Part shown: one piece after another, positions 25,263-39,908 of the stretch
Numbering within the stretch: position 1 is the stretch's first letter
Layout of the letters: every line of letters begins with the position of its first letter
DNA from: Ophioderma brevispina
Taxonomy: Eukaryota; Echinodermata; Ophiuroidea; Amphilepidida; Ophiodermatidae
Length of the DNA: 64,000 bases
NCBI GenBank assembly: GCA_023653785.1
Contig: JAMKCH010005405.1
Coordinates: 1 to 64,000, forward strand
Direction of reading: 5' to 3'
The notes under the pieces: model-generated
What the model saw: the letters and a program-made list of their open reading frames with translations, nothing else
The model's database searches: none
What the model was told of the DNA's origin: nothing
Position numbers and translations under genes: made by a program

Positions 25263-28200
25263 CATATACTAGCACACAAATCACAATGGAAAACTTTTCA
25301 TCTTAAACTTTGGAACTGAGCATTTCTGAACTATCTTCTAGTTGACTATTTTTAATTTACAAAACAACAAAATATTTTAAGATCGCTGAGTCAGCCGCGG
25401 GACAAAAGGGGAGAGTCGGGGGGGGTGAGTAGGAATGAAAGCGGTAGGTCTTAGGACATTAACCCAGACAATGGATGAGAGGAATAATATGAGAGAAGTG
25501 TATTGCTTAGGCATTATCGTCTAATAAAGGAATATGCAATACACAGGAATTCTTTGTTGAATGGGAAAATGAGTGCACTATGTATTTTTCAGCATAGACC
25601 ACATGTGGGCCGTACCACATAGAACAAAGCGAACATGCTACCACATTCCATCCACATTATCACGATTCCTTATTATCTAATCAAAAATCACTTAATAGAG
25701 GATGTTACTATGTTACACTCATCACCCCAAAAACTGATAAAACAGGTGGTGCTCGGTATCCGCACACAAAGGCTGTAATCGGAGGAAAGCAGAAACGCTC
25801 CTGCTTTGCACCTACAAACAGTTTATTTTCATGAGCCTCAATGCCCATTAAAGTTGATTGTCCCTTTAACTCTCCCTTGGTTATGGTTAGTGTAGGCAGA
25901 TGGTGCACTGGTTAGGGCCCGACCTCAAGTTTGTTTATTTTGCATGGGATAGTTGTTTAGAAAAAGTCTGCAGGCAGATTTTGGGTGTGAAAGAGAGAGC
26001 AGGGTTTCCCCTCACCATTATGCGAAGTTTGTCGGTCCTTTTGTTTTATGCCTTGGAGTGGCGTGGTTTTTCATTTAGACTTGGAGAATAAAAAGTCTGT
26101 GTGTGATTTTGATGGTGTTTCTTATTGTTAGGAGATGCTAGAGTTTGCAGTGATATGATAGTCGTGTGAGGAGCAGTGGACATAAGGTCATATTTGAGTC
26201 ACAACAGTGTCTGGGTGCTCCATTCTATTGGATTTCCCTGCAAGGCCTAAGTTAGTACTCCATAGTATGCGTACCTCCAGCTCCTGAAGTCGTGTTCATA
26301 CCATGATGTGTGAAACATTCTCCCTAAATTTTTAGTCTATGTGATGGATAGACTATGGATGAACATTGAGCCAGTGCATAAGTTAAAATTTTACCAGATT
26401 TCCAGAGGTGGATGCAAAATTAAAAGCAACCCTACTGATACAAAGAGTGTATATGGCCCTGAGAGCGAAACCAAAGAAACCCCCTCATTCCTCAAATGCG
26501 ACAAAGGACACAAATAAATGGTATTTGTGCAAAATTTATGTTAACTCACTAGAAAAAGGGATTTCAACACAAAAATTTGCCCTGAAACATACAATTTCAT
26601 TCATTCAAAATAATATTAAGAGTGGCCATACCAACCCACTATTTTTAAGGGGGTAGGAGAAGGGAAAATCTAAAAGAGAATGATGAATCTAGTGCCACAT
26701 AAACAAAAAAGTGCTGAAATTGGAAAATGCACCTTTTATGTTTGAATTTAACAAACTAGTAGCTGTGAGTCGCTTCAGATTTGACACATTGAAAGAAGCC
26801 AGAGGATGCATTGGTGGCTGAAGGAATAGTGATCTCTGCTTGACTTGCTCTAAACCAGATTGCGGCCTCTATATCAATTGCGACTGTCTCAAATTGAGTC
26901 AAAAGTTTATTGAAAGCGTGTTGGTTATTGTCGGCTATGTAGGGCACTAGTGGCAAAAAGGTGTCACACAATTCCCCCGCCAGAAGTCATCTAATTCACT
27001 CCAGCTACTGTTTCTTTTTTTGTGCGACGTTTTGGCCGTGTAAGATAACCTTGGCAGAGACAAAAAGCGAGTGTCTTGTCGGTTGAGGCAAATTTGTAAA
27101 GTGTAGGCCGTGTATCCATCACTCTGATCTCTCCTCCCCTTAAAGCGTGTCTGCATTACAGGTCTAATCTATACAATACTTGGACATAATATCCATAGCG
27201 AGTATCGCGCACACCGGTACAAGTTGCGATTCATGGAGGAATTGATTGATTTGGGGAAGTCATTGAACTTCTGCTGCAGCTGCTTGGTTGCTACGGTGAA
27301 TTGAGAATAAGGTGCCAGGAGGAGAGAAAAGACAGAGAGAGGAGTTAATAATCGGCACTGGAAGAAGACAAGCAGAAGTTTCACTTGCAAGTGTTAGGTA
27401 TCTTGGATCTTCCTGGGCTCCCTCGGGCCGTTTGGGGGAACTGATAGGGGAATGGGATTGGCGTCAATTAGAGGCGGCGAACCTTGCCAAATTGTCTTGT
27501 AGTTACCCCTCACCCGACTGATGCCTCCTTGCTAATTGTTGCCAGATGTGCAGCCCCTGACCCCTTTGTAAATGTCACATGAAATACATCTCATTCCATT
27601 GATTGTTATCATGGTTATTGTTTGTCTTAATCGGATGGGTGTGAAATTAAGAAAAAGTTGATAAAAGTAGCTCACAGCCATTGTCATTTATAATTGAAGC
27701 TGCGAGGATGATATTCCTTTTTCACATGCTCGGCAGTATCTTGTTTTAGCAATTGACTTGCTATTAATTCCACAGACCTGTTAATATAATCAATTTAAAT
27801 TAAATTATTTGAAAGTAGTTTTGCAATCAAACGTCAGCTAAACGAAGCATTGCGAGCTACACTTTCTCCTGTCTACCCATGTTCATGGGGGAGAGGGGTG
27901 ACAATGAGAAGCGTCCCAGTGGAAGATGATTCCTTCCTGCTGCCAGACAATATTTACAATTTTTGGTCTAATTGTTTGATGAAAATTTGTGTCTTGTTGG
28001 TTTAAATTCCCTCAAAAAGCTTAGTGGCGTGTTCAAAGATGCTTTGGATGATCCACAGCCATTGCAATTTGTGATATTTACATTTACACCGACAAGAATA
28101 TATTGTTAGGAAAACAAGACCTAGAAAATACACACAAAACTTATGATGCTGAAACATGGCTAGATAACAAAATGTGCCTACTTGTTCTTAGAAATATTTC

Positions 28201-28903
28201 TGCCTTTCTGGGAACTACAGAGAAGTTAAGAACCATTTGTTTGACATTACTAGAGTTCAAAGCTCTTTAGGGCTACAAAAATAATCTGGGACACACTAAT
28301 ATTTTGTATTAAACCAAAAGAAGTGACAAATGAAGCAATTTTTGTGACAATTTTTGTTTGAAATTTGTATTTTACAAGTCCTCCCAATTGACCTTATGTC
28401 ACTTTACAAGATTTTATGGGAGATGCACTCCCAAGTTCCTGCCCTTTTCTATGCCCTGCTAGAAAGCGTTGCGACCATGATCAGTCAATGTCAACGTTAC
28501 ACACATCATCACCAGGTGGAACTAACCATCGAATCTATAATGCATTGACTCCTCCAAACCGTTTGGTGGGATCGGAAATTGTAAAGGGATATCTATAGCT
28601 CCAATGTGGCCGCAGGGAACGGATCGTTATTTCCTGCACTTAATGCCATGCTCCGTGCCATCCTCACTGGACATCAGCAATTATGGGTAATGGTCAAGAT
28701 GGCCAAAATGGTCTCTTGATAGGCGGCGAGATGGTCCGAGATTGGACAACAATGGATGCCGCCATCGGAAGGTTTTAATTTCAGGTCAGTTGGTCTTGAG
28801 GGACAGTTTGGGCATTTGATGTTTTCTCAAGTAGTGAGTTTGAACAGAAGATGTCTTTGAAGGAATACATAAGATGTATTGAAGGAATACATCAATGTCA
28901 AAT

Positions 28904-29165
28904 GGTAATTGTAATATTGGTTCCACTGGTGCACATACACATGGAACATACATAAAAATCAGTCATTTCTTTATTACATTGTGGCATTATTTGTCTAAAT
29001 ACTGTCGTAGATGTCAAAATATTCCTGCGTAATTCAACGCATCAACGTCAAGCGTAATTGCAATACATCAGTTCCACCAAGATCTTACACATGGAACATA
29101 CATAAAAGTTAGTCATTTCTTTATTTCGCTATGGTAATTTATCTAAAATTAATATTCCTGAGTAG
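28904..29165. repeat. Two-copy tandem duplication, period about 150 bp
   Basis: Copies start GGTAATTGTAATA (28904) and CGTAATTGCAATA (29053). Both contain GGTTCCAC-like sequence, the exact block ATGGAACATACATAAAA (28941 and 29091) and AGTCATTTCTTTATT. The second copy ends near 29165. Confidence 0.75.
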
Positions 29166-32100
29166 GTGAAGGGGAAAGGTTATGATTAAAAGCAATGTAT
29201 ATCTAGTACACACAAGCATAATAATAATAATAATTGGTTCATTGCCTTTTGGGTTTACAGTTTCTTCTTTCTTGTTCTTGTGTTGCATAATTTGAAAAAA
29301 ATATAGGAAATTTCTGGATGAGATTAGTATGAACATGAAAGATTTACTTTTGTGAATATAAAAAACTACATTTTTTTGTGACAAATCTTTTTATGACATT
29401 AGACTTCTGGTCCAAATCATATAAGATGTAAATATATTAGGCCAAAAAAGGTTTGTCTCAAAAGAAAATGACAAGGCCAAAAAAAAAGCAAAGTGATAAG
29501 TGATATATGCATTTTCCTCATTTTGGGTTCACTTTATTGTTTTGCAGCCATTTTCTTCCTTTTCCCTGACAACTTGGAAAATTAAAAACACTCAAAATCC
29601 TTGAAAAACATGGATAAAAGAAATGCATAAAATATGAATTTGAAAACCTATGCATGTAATCTTCTGAGACAATTCTTTTGGGGCCTTAAAGGGGAATTTT
29701 GGGATCCACAATCTTGTCCCCCAGAGATGAGTGCAAGAATTCACCTCTGTTACTTTTTTTGCTCTCTTACTTAAACACCATTGCGCTACAATGCAAGGTG
29801 TATGGGTAAAATAGCGAGAAAAGGACAAGTCAAATAGACATTCAACCATGTGCAAACATCTCGACCTGTGATTTACCCCCACACTTACATTGCCCTTCTT
29901 CCTTCCCAATACATGTCTGGAACTAGACATTTCCAGTTGGCAAGATTAAGCCTTGTCCATCATCTATTATTAGACTAATGCCTGTCATATTTTTCAGATA
30001 GCGCTTGATAGATGAGCTTTCGTGGTCTTGGGTATCCGATTGTTATGAGATAGTTTGCGTGCATTTATCACACAAGAAAAGATACGAATGATAAAGAGCC
30101 AATATTAAATCAAAAGTGCACTGTTTAGGATGGTAATTTATTAACACTCTTGAATGTTACCGTAATGTGCTTTTGATCATTTATAATGTTAAGGGTATTA
30201 AGGGCAGGTGCTAGTCATAGCAATTTCTATCTAATCTGATGAAGGTTTGTTCCAGTAGCAAACAGTTTTGTCTGGTGAATATGAGAGAATAGAATAGCTG
30301 CTGTTTGATTTTATTTCTAATGTAGGCCCCATGCAACTAAGGTTTACCAACTTGCTTCATGTTCCAAGTTGCAGTTAGGTGTCGACTGTTTGGGTCGTTG
30401 ACACTAAAGACAAAATGCCCTATGCATATCATCAACTTAAGGTCACCCACGCATGTCAAGAAATAAATGATGCCCTTTGGATTCATGTTAAAATTGTTCT
30501 TGTTCTGTGTGATGTGTTTAATAACAATTTGCAGGGTCAAAGGTTAAAGGTTAAGATCACTTCGTGAACTTAGTGTGAAAGCTGATGGCCCTCCTTTAAG
30601 ATCATTTAATAACAAAAGAGTTGTTGTAGTATTGACCTTTAAGCATATAAATGAGCATATTGTATTTTGTAGATTTTTATAATATTGGTTTATGGACGGT
30701 GGACTAGAAATCTAAGCACATATAGTGCTATGATTTTGCATACATCGCAACAAATGGATATAAATTACAGTATATTACTGGGCCCCAGTGACCAGGAAAA
30801 CTTAGCAAAGTCAGCCTGAGGCCTGTAGATTAGCCTGAACATGAAATATACAGATGATTTAAGTGTGTAAAAATATTAGCATGCATGTCTTAGCAGCCAA
30901 GCTTAATTTGACAAAATTTTCTTTGAAATAAATGTAACAGATGTGCGTTAATTCCCTAATCATTTTACCAGCTTTAAGATTGTTTACACTATCTTTCAAG
31001 TTGCCCTCAAGTTATAGTCTGAACTGGTAATTAATCTTGGTCAGTAAAAACATAGTTGAATAAGAAGTGCAATGTCGGTAATATGAAGCTTCATTTGACT
31101 CTGATTCTTTGCCCAGATTTTACATTTGATGGCGATTGCTTATCAAGTAGGCCCCAAGTCCGCGTAATTAATCACGGTCACTTTAAAACAAAATGTGAAA
31201 TTAAAAAACGATTTGTCATTTTCTTGGAGCATGCCTGAAATGCCCGAAGAATGATCGTCATTTGGGCGATAATAGCAGTTGGGTAGTTTGCGCTGTGGTA
31301 ATGGTTGGTATACTCTGCAGATATGAAATCTGACACATCTGTGGTATGTGAACGGTAGTAGAAGCCCGATGTATCCGTTGCGATTGTTGGAGAAAAGTGT
31401 ACTTGACCATGCATTAATGCTGGGGACGTTTCAAGACTCAGCGTCTTGTTGCCGTGTGAGGGAATATCAGAATGAGTGCTTCGGGCTTTCACTTTCATGT
31501 AAGACCTTTGAAAGACTTGTAATTTAAAGGGGCATCGATATGCGTGGCTCCGGTAAATAAGATGTTAGTGACATTTGTCTTATTGTGGTTTAGAGATGAT
31601 TCTTTGACTTGTCTAAGATTAATTGTGATCCATAACTTGACATTTACCCATGGGCAAAAATTCCCATTGAATTTCTCGGCCAATCAGTGAAAATACACGG
31701 GCAAAGTAATTCTCCGAATGGCAGATTGATTATTTAGCGCACGGACGGACGCAACAGCATTCTAATTATGTGTTGCAAAGGAACACGCATCCGACACTCT
31801 AAATCAGCCTAGCGTTTTAAAAGGGTGCGAGAGAGGCTCTTAGTCCTGCGGGGCATACCTGCCGTGAATATTTACCAATATACTCACAGGAACATTCCTG
31901 AATTGATGATTTTTAGCTCCCACTCACACCTTGCCTTCCCCAAAAGCCATTACGAGAAGAGGTTCCAAAATTACAGTGACATTATAAGGAACCCACAAGA
32001 CATGGCCATCTTATAAAATGAAAAGATTAACAAATTGTACACCATGTTTCAACCGGAATTGATATAACAAATTATAAACTGGCGCAACACTTACTAGCTT

Positions 32101-33285
32101 GAAATGCTTGGCGATATGATCAAACATACTTAGTCTTTGTACACAGTTTATACTTACAATTAATTAACACATGTTTTATGCCAATGTTGTTGAATTTTGC
32201 TACTCTTACTTGGAAATGATTCCCAGTAACCACTGGCTTTGGTTTCTTACAGTACATAATATATCACAGGCATTGAACTGTGCTGTTGACATGATACTGT
32301 CACACAAAGAGAATTTGTTGAGATCAGTTTCAAAAGCTGCCACAACTCTGCATTCAGATATACCGGCATGGTTAACACATGCCTTTGGTATGGTGCTTGG
32401 AAAGGAAAAGATAGTTGTGTATGGTTTAGAAAGCAATTCATTTTAATTTATCGGCAGAAACGTGTGGCATAGTTATTTTGTGCTCATGTCAAATACCCGA
32501 TCTTGCACCATACAGGGTGAGTCCAATATGGTGAGGTAGTTACCCGAGTCGCTAGATAAAGGTAGTCAGACAATCTATTTTTAAAATGCTACGTCCCACC
32601 AGACAAGTGTCAGAGTTGCTCCATAAATCAATACTCTTAAAAAGCAAGAGTTGTCAGAACAAGATGTGCGTTTTAGTCAGGACAACTAAGATTTCAGGAG
32701 GGCATATTTTCCCTGCTGGGGAAAACAAATCTCTCTGGCTTTAAAGATAATTTGTCTATTCAAAATCCCAACCATCCTGTCTCCAAAACGAGACACCCAT
32801 ACTATCAATTTCATATTTGATATAATTAAATGTATGAAAGCTTTTTTGACCTTGGGTATTTTTGGAAATTAAATCTTTGAGAATGAGAAAGTTGACAATT
32901 TTTTTTTCATACGGGAGGTAAGGTAATAAATGATTATTAACTTTATTATTCTTGATACAAATTTGAATAGCAATAATAAATTAGGAATTTTAGTACCAGC
33001 ACAAATTAAACATTTGAATGTTTTGACTTTTTTAATTATTTAATTCAATCAAATAGTTAATAGAAAGCTATTTAATTTGTCTGTTGGTTTTAACACATAA
33101 TACTGGAAGCTTACCACCTTTTTTTAAAACTGTTTTTCTCATTGTCAAAATAGATTAATTTAGAAAAAAAAATCAAGTTTTAATTTAAAAAAAGGCTTTC
33201 ACATTAATATTTTCATTGTCCACATGAAAAACACTGATGTCCAGCCTTGGTATGTGGGAATACCTTTTTATATCAGTGCTGTATA

Positions 33286-33481
33286 TTAAAGGCGGACTCA
33301 GAGATTTTGAAATATAATTTTTCTGTTAAAACTAAGTTTTCTATATGAAGGACATCGATTTGAGCTTAGTTATTTCACACAGTGATTAGTATGTGGACAA
33401 ACATTATGTATATGCAAAAAACACAATTTGTTAGAAAATTGAGGGCACCATTCTTGGGAAATCTCCAAGTCGGCCTTTAAG
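33286..33481. repeat. Fold-back (MITE-like) element, about 196 bp
   Basis: It begins TTAAAGGCGGACTCAGAGAT and ends with the inverse (ATCTCCAAGTCGGCCTTTAA). The ends form terminal inverted repeats with an A+T-rich inner palindrome. A half-copy occurs at 25145-25262. It is non-coding. Confidence 0.75.
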
Positions 33482-35221
33482 TTTTCTTAAATATGGGGAA
33501 TCAAAGACGCATGCACTGAAAACCACCCTTGAGCACCCCCTTAATATCCTGCATAAGTTAACAACTCACCCATTTCAATTTTGGAACAAATACGCCACTT
33601 GAACTTTTTTAATTTTCATGGAATCTTGCCCTACTGATTCAAAGCACTGATTCCCCACCGGTAGCCATCTTTGAAATAGAACGACTGTGGCCCACCTTGC
33701 AGCAGCAGCATCTTTAACTTAGGGAATCTTGTCTAGGCTCGAGATTTTGAAGTTGATGAGATAGATTAGAAGTAGCAGTCGTAAACAGATTGAATTTCAT
33801 GATCAAGAACGCCAATTATTTCCAGAGTAAAATTTGTGGGTGCATGTATATGGATGAGAGAGGTACAAGCTAGGAGTTTTTGACAAATTTTGTGCGAGTG
33901 CGAAAAAAGCTTGTATTAAGACAGATTATGCTGGTTAAGGCTGCTATTTTGAAAATAAACATTGCCTTTTAGCTATAATGCACATCAAGTTTTGACTTTT
34001 TTGTTTCACATCATCTTCATAAGAAAAAACTGAGATCAACTTTGAAAACTGTGCACTTGTCGGTAATAATAAGAAAATAAGAAGAAAAAAGAGTAGAATA
34101 TACCTAAAAGACTTTTAATAATTAAGCGTCAATGCTGGAAGGCTAGTTTCAGAAAGGGTTCAAAATCTCTTTTAAGTTGCACTAGACACACACCTGATCT
34201 CAATATTAGAAAGATGAATTAGACCTGTCAATTCATCACCATAACACGTTGTCAGCAATATTGCTGTATTCGCTCGACAACAGGAAAAGAGCAAACTTCA
34301 GGGGAGAGATTCTAATGAATGGATTCTGAAAATAAACATAGGTATTATGGTGTCGTTTGGTTTAATAGCAGTGCCTGATCGTGTCCGACATATGTGTTTC
34401 GTAAGCTTAAGCCTTGCGCTCTAATCCCAGTACCAGCAAATAACAGATATCATGTTTCACGTGCGACAAGGTTTTCAAAATGTCGACTGACGATTCAAAC
34501 GTTGAGACGGCACACCTGTGTCAGAAGCACTTAAACGTTATTTCCTAACGAGACGCAACAATAACAACGGCTATTTGTCTATGAAATCAGAACAATTAAT
34601 ACATATTCGCCTGTATCAATACCTGAAGAAATCATTTTGAAGTAGGACGTGGGCTATGTTGTTTTCGTCATATTTGATTTCATCCTCTTTGAGCTTTTCA
34701 TGATGGAAATTCAAACTGAGCCTGATTTACCGAATAGGATAAATCAGAAATGGATTTGATGAATGATGGAAATTTAATTGCTATGATATTTGCATTTCAT
34801 GCTGTATTCATGGAAAACAGACATATAATGTCTTCATTTTCATAAAGCAATATGTTCTCTCTGGGCACCAAGTAAACGATCAGTGAAGTTCTATAAATGT
34901 AACTAGTTTTGTTACAGGCAAGAGGAGGTTGGATTGATATAAACTAGTCTTTGTTTTTGGTTAGGTTGATGATGGTTCAAATAACCCAGGTTATGATAGA
35001 TTCCACTGCTGTCTGGACTAGCTCTCATTTATGTAAAGGTATTGAAAGAGCAACGCAGGAGCTAATATTTGCCCAAGGCCAGTTCCTGTTGTACAGTTGG
35101 GTACAAATCAAAGATTACAAAATGTGTGACCCTTTGTTACCTATTTGAAATAATGGTCAAGATCCAATGACCTTTGACACTTGGCCTAAAGTCAGAGGGT
35201 ATATTGAGTCAATCCCACAAT

Positions 35222-35442
35222 GCACCAGTTTTGGAAATTTCACCTCAACAAGGTCATGTAATTCCACAAAAATCATATTCTTAATACATCAAAATCATGA
35301 CTTTCACTCTCATTTTAGCCCACAAGGTGCTAGTACTTAGGGGATAACATGATCATGAAATATCTTGTGGTTCTAAAATGTAAACACAGTACAGTATGGG
35401 CATATTGCAATGCATTCTGGTATTGATTCAAAACACCCTCTG
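35222..35442. repeat. Direct repeat pair, copy 1
   Basis: Shares with 36393-36644 the blocks GCACCAGTTTT, ATTTCAC, AAGGTCATGT, CACACTCAT/CACTCTCAT followed by TTTAGCCCACAA, AGTACTTAGG, ATCATGAAAT, and CATTGCAATGCATT near the end. The copies are about 1.2 kb apart, same orientation, diverged. Confidence 0.7.
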
Positions 35443-36392
35443 CCCAAAAGTCTAAACAGTGATAGAATGTAGTATATGTTGTTCTCATTATTCCAAGTTT
35501 GATTTCCAGCAACCTTTGAAAAAAAAAACATTTTAAAGTTGACTGTGTTCAAGCTGTGTAAAAATCATTTTTTTACTCAAAAAAATGCAAAGAAAACCTT
35601 CTGGATGTTGTATCACCTTGAAATATGCTGTTTAAAATGTGAATGATTTTGTTATGGCTTCTGAAATGTACTAATGCACAATGACAACATTTCTCAAAAT
35701 CAGAGCCTTCAATGAGGACTGGCTCCCATTGTGGTGTGATTTAGAACTATCCATGTCAGAGTTTGAATGATTAATAATAACCAAATATACATAGGTCAAA
35801 TTTTTCTTCATAATTGTGTACCGGTCATTGAATGTAGCCCTAGGATTGATGCTAATGTGGAGGTATTTAGCGTGGAGGTATCAAAGCGCTGACAGTGATG
35901 GCGGTTGTTGTTTAAGCTGGCCTCAAATTGGATTAAAAACACTGATTGCAATTTTCTGCATCATCAAACACTGCTGCAGATCCGGAACTGATGATAGGAA
36001 CAGAAATTGGAAAGACAAACTGATCTATCTTCTGCTGTGCGATTTCTCTACCAAAAAATAATTAAGTTGGCTTTAATTGATTGATTTAGTCCAGTTGATC
36101 AGTTACATATTTGATGAGGTCTGAGCGTGTCTGATTTTATTGAGTTTTAAACCTTAAATCATAGCACAGTGTTTATGCACATAACTATGCAGAGTGCATA
36201 ATCCTAAATTAAATCCCCTGGGACTTACCACTCTTATTGTCAGTATCTCTGATTGGCTCATTACGTAATAGAGCATGATATATCACTCTGAGTAACCAAT
36301 AAGAATATAGCTATCTGTATGCACCTTTAAGCTTTTCTTAACCATGTCTCTGATTGGCTGATTTTGTCATATAACCTTATAAATAACCAATC

Positions 36393-36644
36393 GCACCAGT
36401 TTTGAGAATTTCACTTCAATAAGGTCATGTGATCACACAAAAATCTTATTTTCATCACATAAAAACCCTGACTTTTACACTCATTTTTAGCCCACAAAGC
36501 ACAAGTACTTAGGATTTTTTATCATCATGAAATGTTTGTTGCTCTTAAACTTTTTGAACACTTTTTACCCCTAAGTACTGACATTATTTTGTTTAGTATA
36601 AGGACATTGCAATGCATTATGGGATTGGTTCAAATCACCCTCTG
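36393..36644. repeat. Direct repeat pair, copy 2
   Basis: Diverged second copy of 35222-35442, slightly longer through small insertions. The flank 36220-36390 is rich in CCAAT/ATTGG motifs and resembles, in inverted orientation, the stretch 41390-41580 in the next intron, so the repeat unit may be longer than called. Confidence 0.7.
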
Positions 36645-37488
36645 GGTTATGACCTTTGGGCTTGCCGTAACCTCCCAAATACTGCAGTTACTTATGTGGG
36701 CTGTTTATTGTTACCCCATCTTCATTTAACTCAGTGCATTATAGATGTTCAATTTTGCTATACTCAAATTAAAACCAGTTAAAAGAAAAATAAGATGTTA
36801 GTACAGGCCAATTTCCAAACACATGCAGTATGCCAGCACATATTGGAAACCATCATGATAGTATACAAAACATGCCGTAAATGTACTAGATATGTGAAGG
36901 CATGCCCGCAGAATTCCTCCCGTGAATTTTTGCTCTACCATTAAATCCCCATTCCCCAGGATATTTGGGTAATCTGCTATGCAAATAATCCCAATATTGT
37001 TTGACATGGAGATTTGCCCCATTCAAAGATTTACCATAATAAAATGCTTCCGTGTTTGACTAGATTTTAATAAATGTTCGTCTGTTTATGAAGCAAAGAG
37101 AACAAAAATATTGGTTTGGTAATTCTGGCGAAAACATTTGGATTTTAAGCAACAAAAACACGCCGTTTCCCTTTTCCCTCCATGCGAACATTTATTAGTT
37201 TGCCTGGAATGTAACGACACCATGCACGTGTAATTGTGATTCAACTGAACGCAATTTTACAGCTGGCTTTTTTTAATAACTTGCGAAATGTGGTGCTGTA
37301 AAAGAGGAGATGGCTTGGAGGCGTCGAGAAAATTGTGACCATTGTATACGGATATTGGCTTGATACAGGCTTCAAAGGAGACGCCGGCTTTTTGGTTTCC
37401 ATGAGTTAGTGTGTTGTGAAATTGATGTGGAATTGGCGCTGAGAACAGAGTGATGCCACATATAGAATCATTGTAATTCAATTTGGTT

Positions 37489-37503
37489 GTCGATAAAAAC
37501 CAT
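37489..37503 (+). other. 15-mer shared with 46008-46022
   Basis: GTCGATAAAAACCAT occurs here and identically at 46008-46022; a 12-base relative (TCGATAAAAACA) is at 45120-45131. All three lie in repeat-poor intron blocks. A shared transcription-factor site (for example homeodomain ATAAAA core) is possible but unproven. Confidence 0.3.
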
Positions 37504-39447
37504 GTGCTAGGGACCGATGCTACAAGGTCATGATCACTGGTTATAGATGGTTGTGTACTCTAAATGATTCAATGTAAAGTATTGATTACTTTGTAGTTTA
37601 TTTGAGGGTGTAAATAATTGATCATCTTGGGATTACATTCTGTTGGTTCAAGCAATACTCATTATGAAAAGGAAGATTTTTTTTAACATCAGTTGTATAA
37701 TTTCAGTCACGCATTAATGGTTAATACTTTTGAAAAGATCGGGAACACGATATATTGATTTGAATGGGAACAGCCGAGAACAAATCTACAAATCCTGGTT
37801 ACCATAGAAACCAGGTTCGTTACTATGGTGTGGTTAATGGATGCAAGAAGTAAGAGATTTTTTTGCGGAGGAAGGAAGCTTGCAGGAGACATAAAAGAAC
37901 ATGCATTGATAGCATCTCTTGTGTTTTTGAGCTTCACTGCATCTCTAGTTCTTGATCACAGGTCATGTAAAGGTCATCCCATTTGGTAACTTAGTAATGT
38001 ACAAGCTTGTAATGGTAGATTTAGTCAAAATGCTGACATTTGAAAATTGTTTCAGTGCAGAAAAGCTGACTCGTTAAGAAAAAATTAAAAACAAAATTTA
38101 ATTTAGAATATCAAGAGATTGTCATTTCTTTTCATTTTCTTTTTTACCTATATCGAGTGATGGTTACTTTTTATAGCGCTTTAAACTTTTTAGCTCAAGT
38201 TCCTTTTTTTCTGTACACTTAGCATTACACTTAACCTCCTCAGGGAATGATCGTTTAGTTTGCTTGATTGTAGTTGAGCTCTAAATTATCTTATACTTTG
38301 GAGAATTTGACCATTTCCCATAAGATGGAAGGGGAAAAGTGATAATGAATCAAACAAGATGCTTATGGATAGGGACAAGAACCATTTTATTTCTTTCAGG
38401 ATAAGGGTTGTAATCATGAATATGGTCGTAAATGGCTTTGTCTTGGGCATAAAAGCTATATTAGATTATGAAGTAACTAAATTAGTAAAACGTCAAATGC
38501 ATTGAAAATTGAAAAGCTGTGATCTTCTTGAAATTGGAAAAGCATCACACAATGAATAAAACCGCGTACTTGGTTTACGATCTCCCAATATGATTAGTCC
38601 CACGAATCAACACTTCCGCTCGTACACAACAGAATCATATCACACGAAATGAATGTGATAATGGATATTTTGTGCCGCCCTGCTGACAGTGAAAAATCAC
38701 TTAGGCAACATGGCGTAGATGGAGAGCGCCTGAAAATTGCTTCATCAACAGAGCGTAACAAGAGATGATTTCAAAGCTTGGACTCTCCTGTTACAAGATG
38801 AAAAGATTATTAATTAAAGTAGAGTGTCAACCCGGTAACTTATCTGTAAAAGCTGGCAAGATACTCACACATGGTGTTACTATATCATAGAGAAATAGCA
38901 AAAGATGTTTGTATATTGAACAGTAGGTGTGATGTAAACTAGCTAGAATTTGTAGAAAGTATCTAGAAATGTTGAATCAAGGAATTCAGGTTTTTAGTAG
39001 AGGGCTTGTGAGGATGGATCTTATTCTTGCAGAGATTTGTAAGAGGAGGAGAGGGGGTGATTCTTGTAAGTGTTATGCGAGAATCACCTCATCAATTGTT
39101 TATAAATGGTGCTTGAAACTATATCTGTGTTTTAGGATGGGTTGGTGAACATCTATTAAGAGAAATTATGAATATATTTATGTAAGGATGAATGCCTCAA
39201 GTGGATTTAATTGAATCTTTCTTGACCTCTAAAACGAGAATGAAACACTTGTGTTAAATCGGATACCTTGTTATTGAAATATTGCGAGTCGACAATTGTA
39301 AATGGAATTAATGATTCTGTGTGTCATAACAAGGGATTACTTGATTGAGAGAAGGCTTTCTGTTATATATCAGTGCCACTAAGTAATATTCTTCCTCCTC
39401 AAAAGAATCACTTGATATCTAGTGATGTATTAGATACATATAAATAT

Positions 39448-39596
39448 TTACACAATCAGAACTTAAAGTTTAGTTAGTTAAACCAAAGTTTTAAATCCGG
39501 TTTTGTCCCCGCTAACGGGGGTGGCCGGATACACCTCACACTCAGCAATACTGCTGTGTGAGGATTAAAAGAATATATAATTACACAATCAGAACT
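39448..39596. mobile_element. 117-bp two-hairpin insert with 16-bp flanking direct repeats
   Basis: TTACACAATCAGAACT is present exactly at 39448-39463 and 39581-39596, like a long target-site duplication. Between them, ATCCGG and CCGGAT close a stem containing an inner CCCCG/CGGGG stem, and CCTCACAC and GTGTGAGG close a second stem containing AGCA/TGCT. The remainder is A+T-rich. It has no open frame. It may be a retroposed copy of a small structured RNA or a short non-autonomous element; I do not recognise the family. Confidence 0.55.
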
Positions 39597-39908
39597 GAAA
39601 AGAGTCTATCATTTTACACTACATTTTAAAGGTGCTTTTGTGGATTGAAATATGGACCAACAGGACCCAGTGTTGATCCTTGTGGAACGTACTTGCTACA
39701 AACAGTTTTATATTGTGATCTAAGTTCATTCTGGTAGGAGAACCCCAGAATTGATTCTTGTAAAACTTACCAGCTACTAACGGTTTGACTTTCAGATCCC
39801 CAGCTTACAACAAGGCTTTTTGTTTGTTAAAAAATATATTTATAATTACGTAAATTTTGTGGGTATTATTGTACATTTTTTTTCCTTTTGTCTTTCCTCA
39901 TTTTTCAG

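Larger units (their letters stand above)
24765..39908 (+). other. Intron after PDZ2 (about 15.1 kb)
   Basis: The largest intron in the window. Contents called separately: half of a fold-back family (25145-25262), a tandem duplication (28904-29165), an ATA microsatellite near 29219-29235, a complete fold-back (33286-33481), a direct repeat pair (35222-35442 and 36393-36644), and a two-hairpin insert (39448-39596). Blocks at about 26.7-28.9, 31.0-32.0 and 37.0-37.6 kb are comparatively repeat-poor and could be regulatory. No further exon was recognised. Confidence 0.65.
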
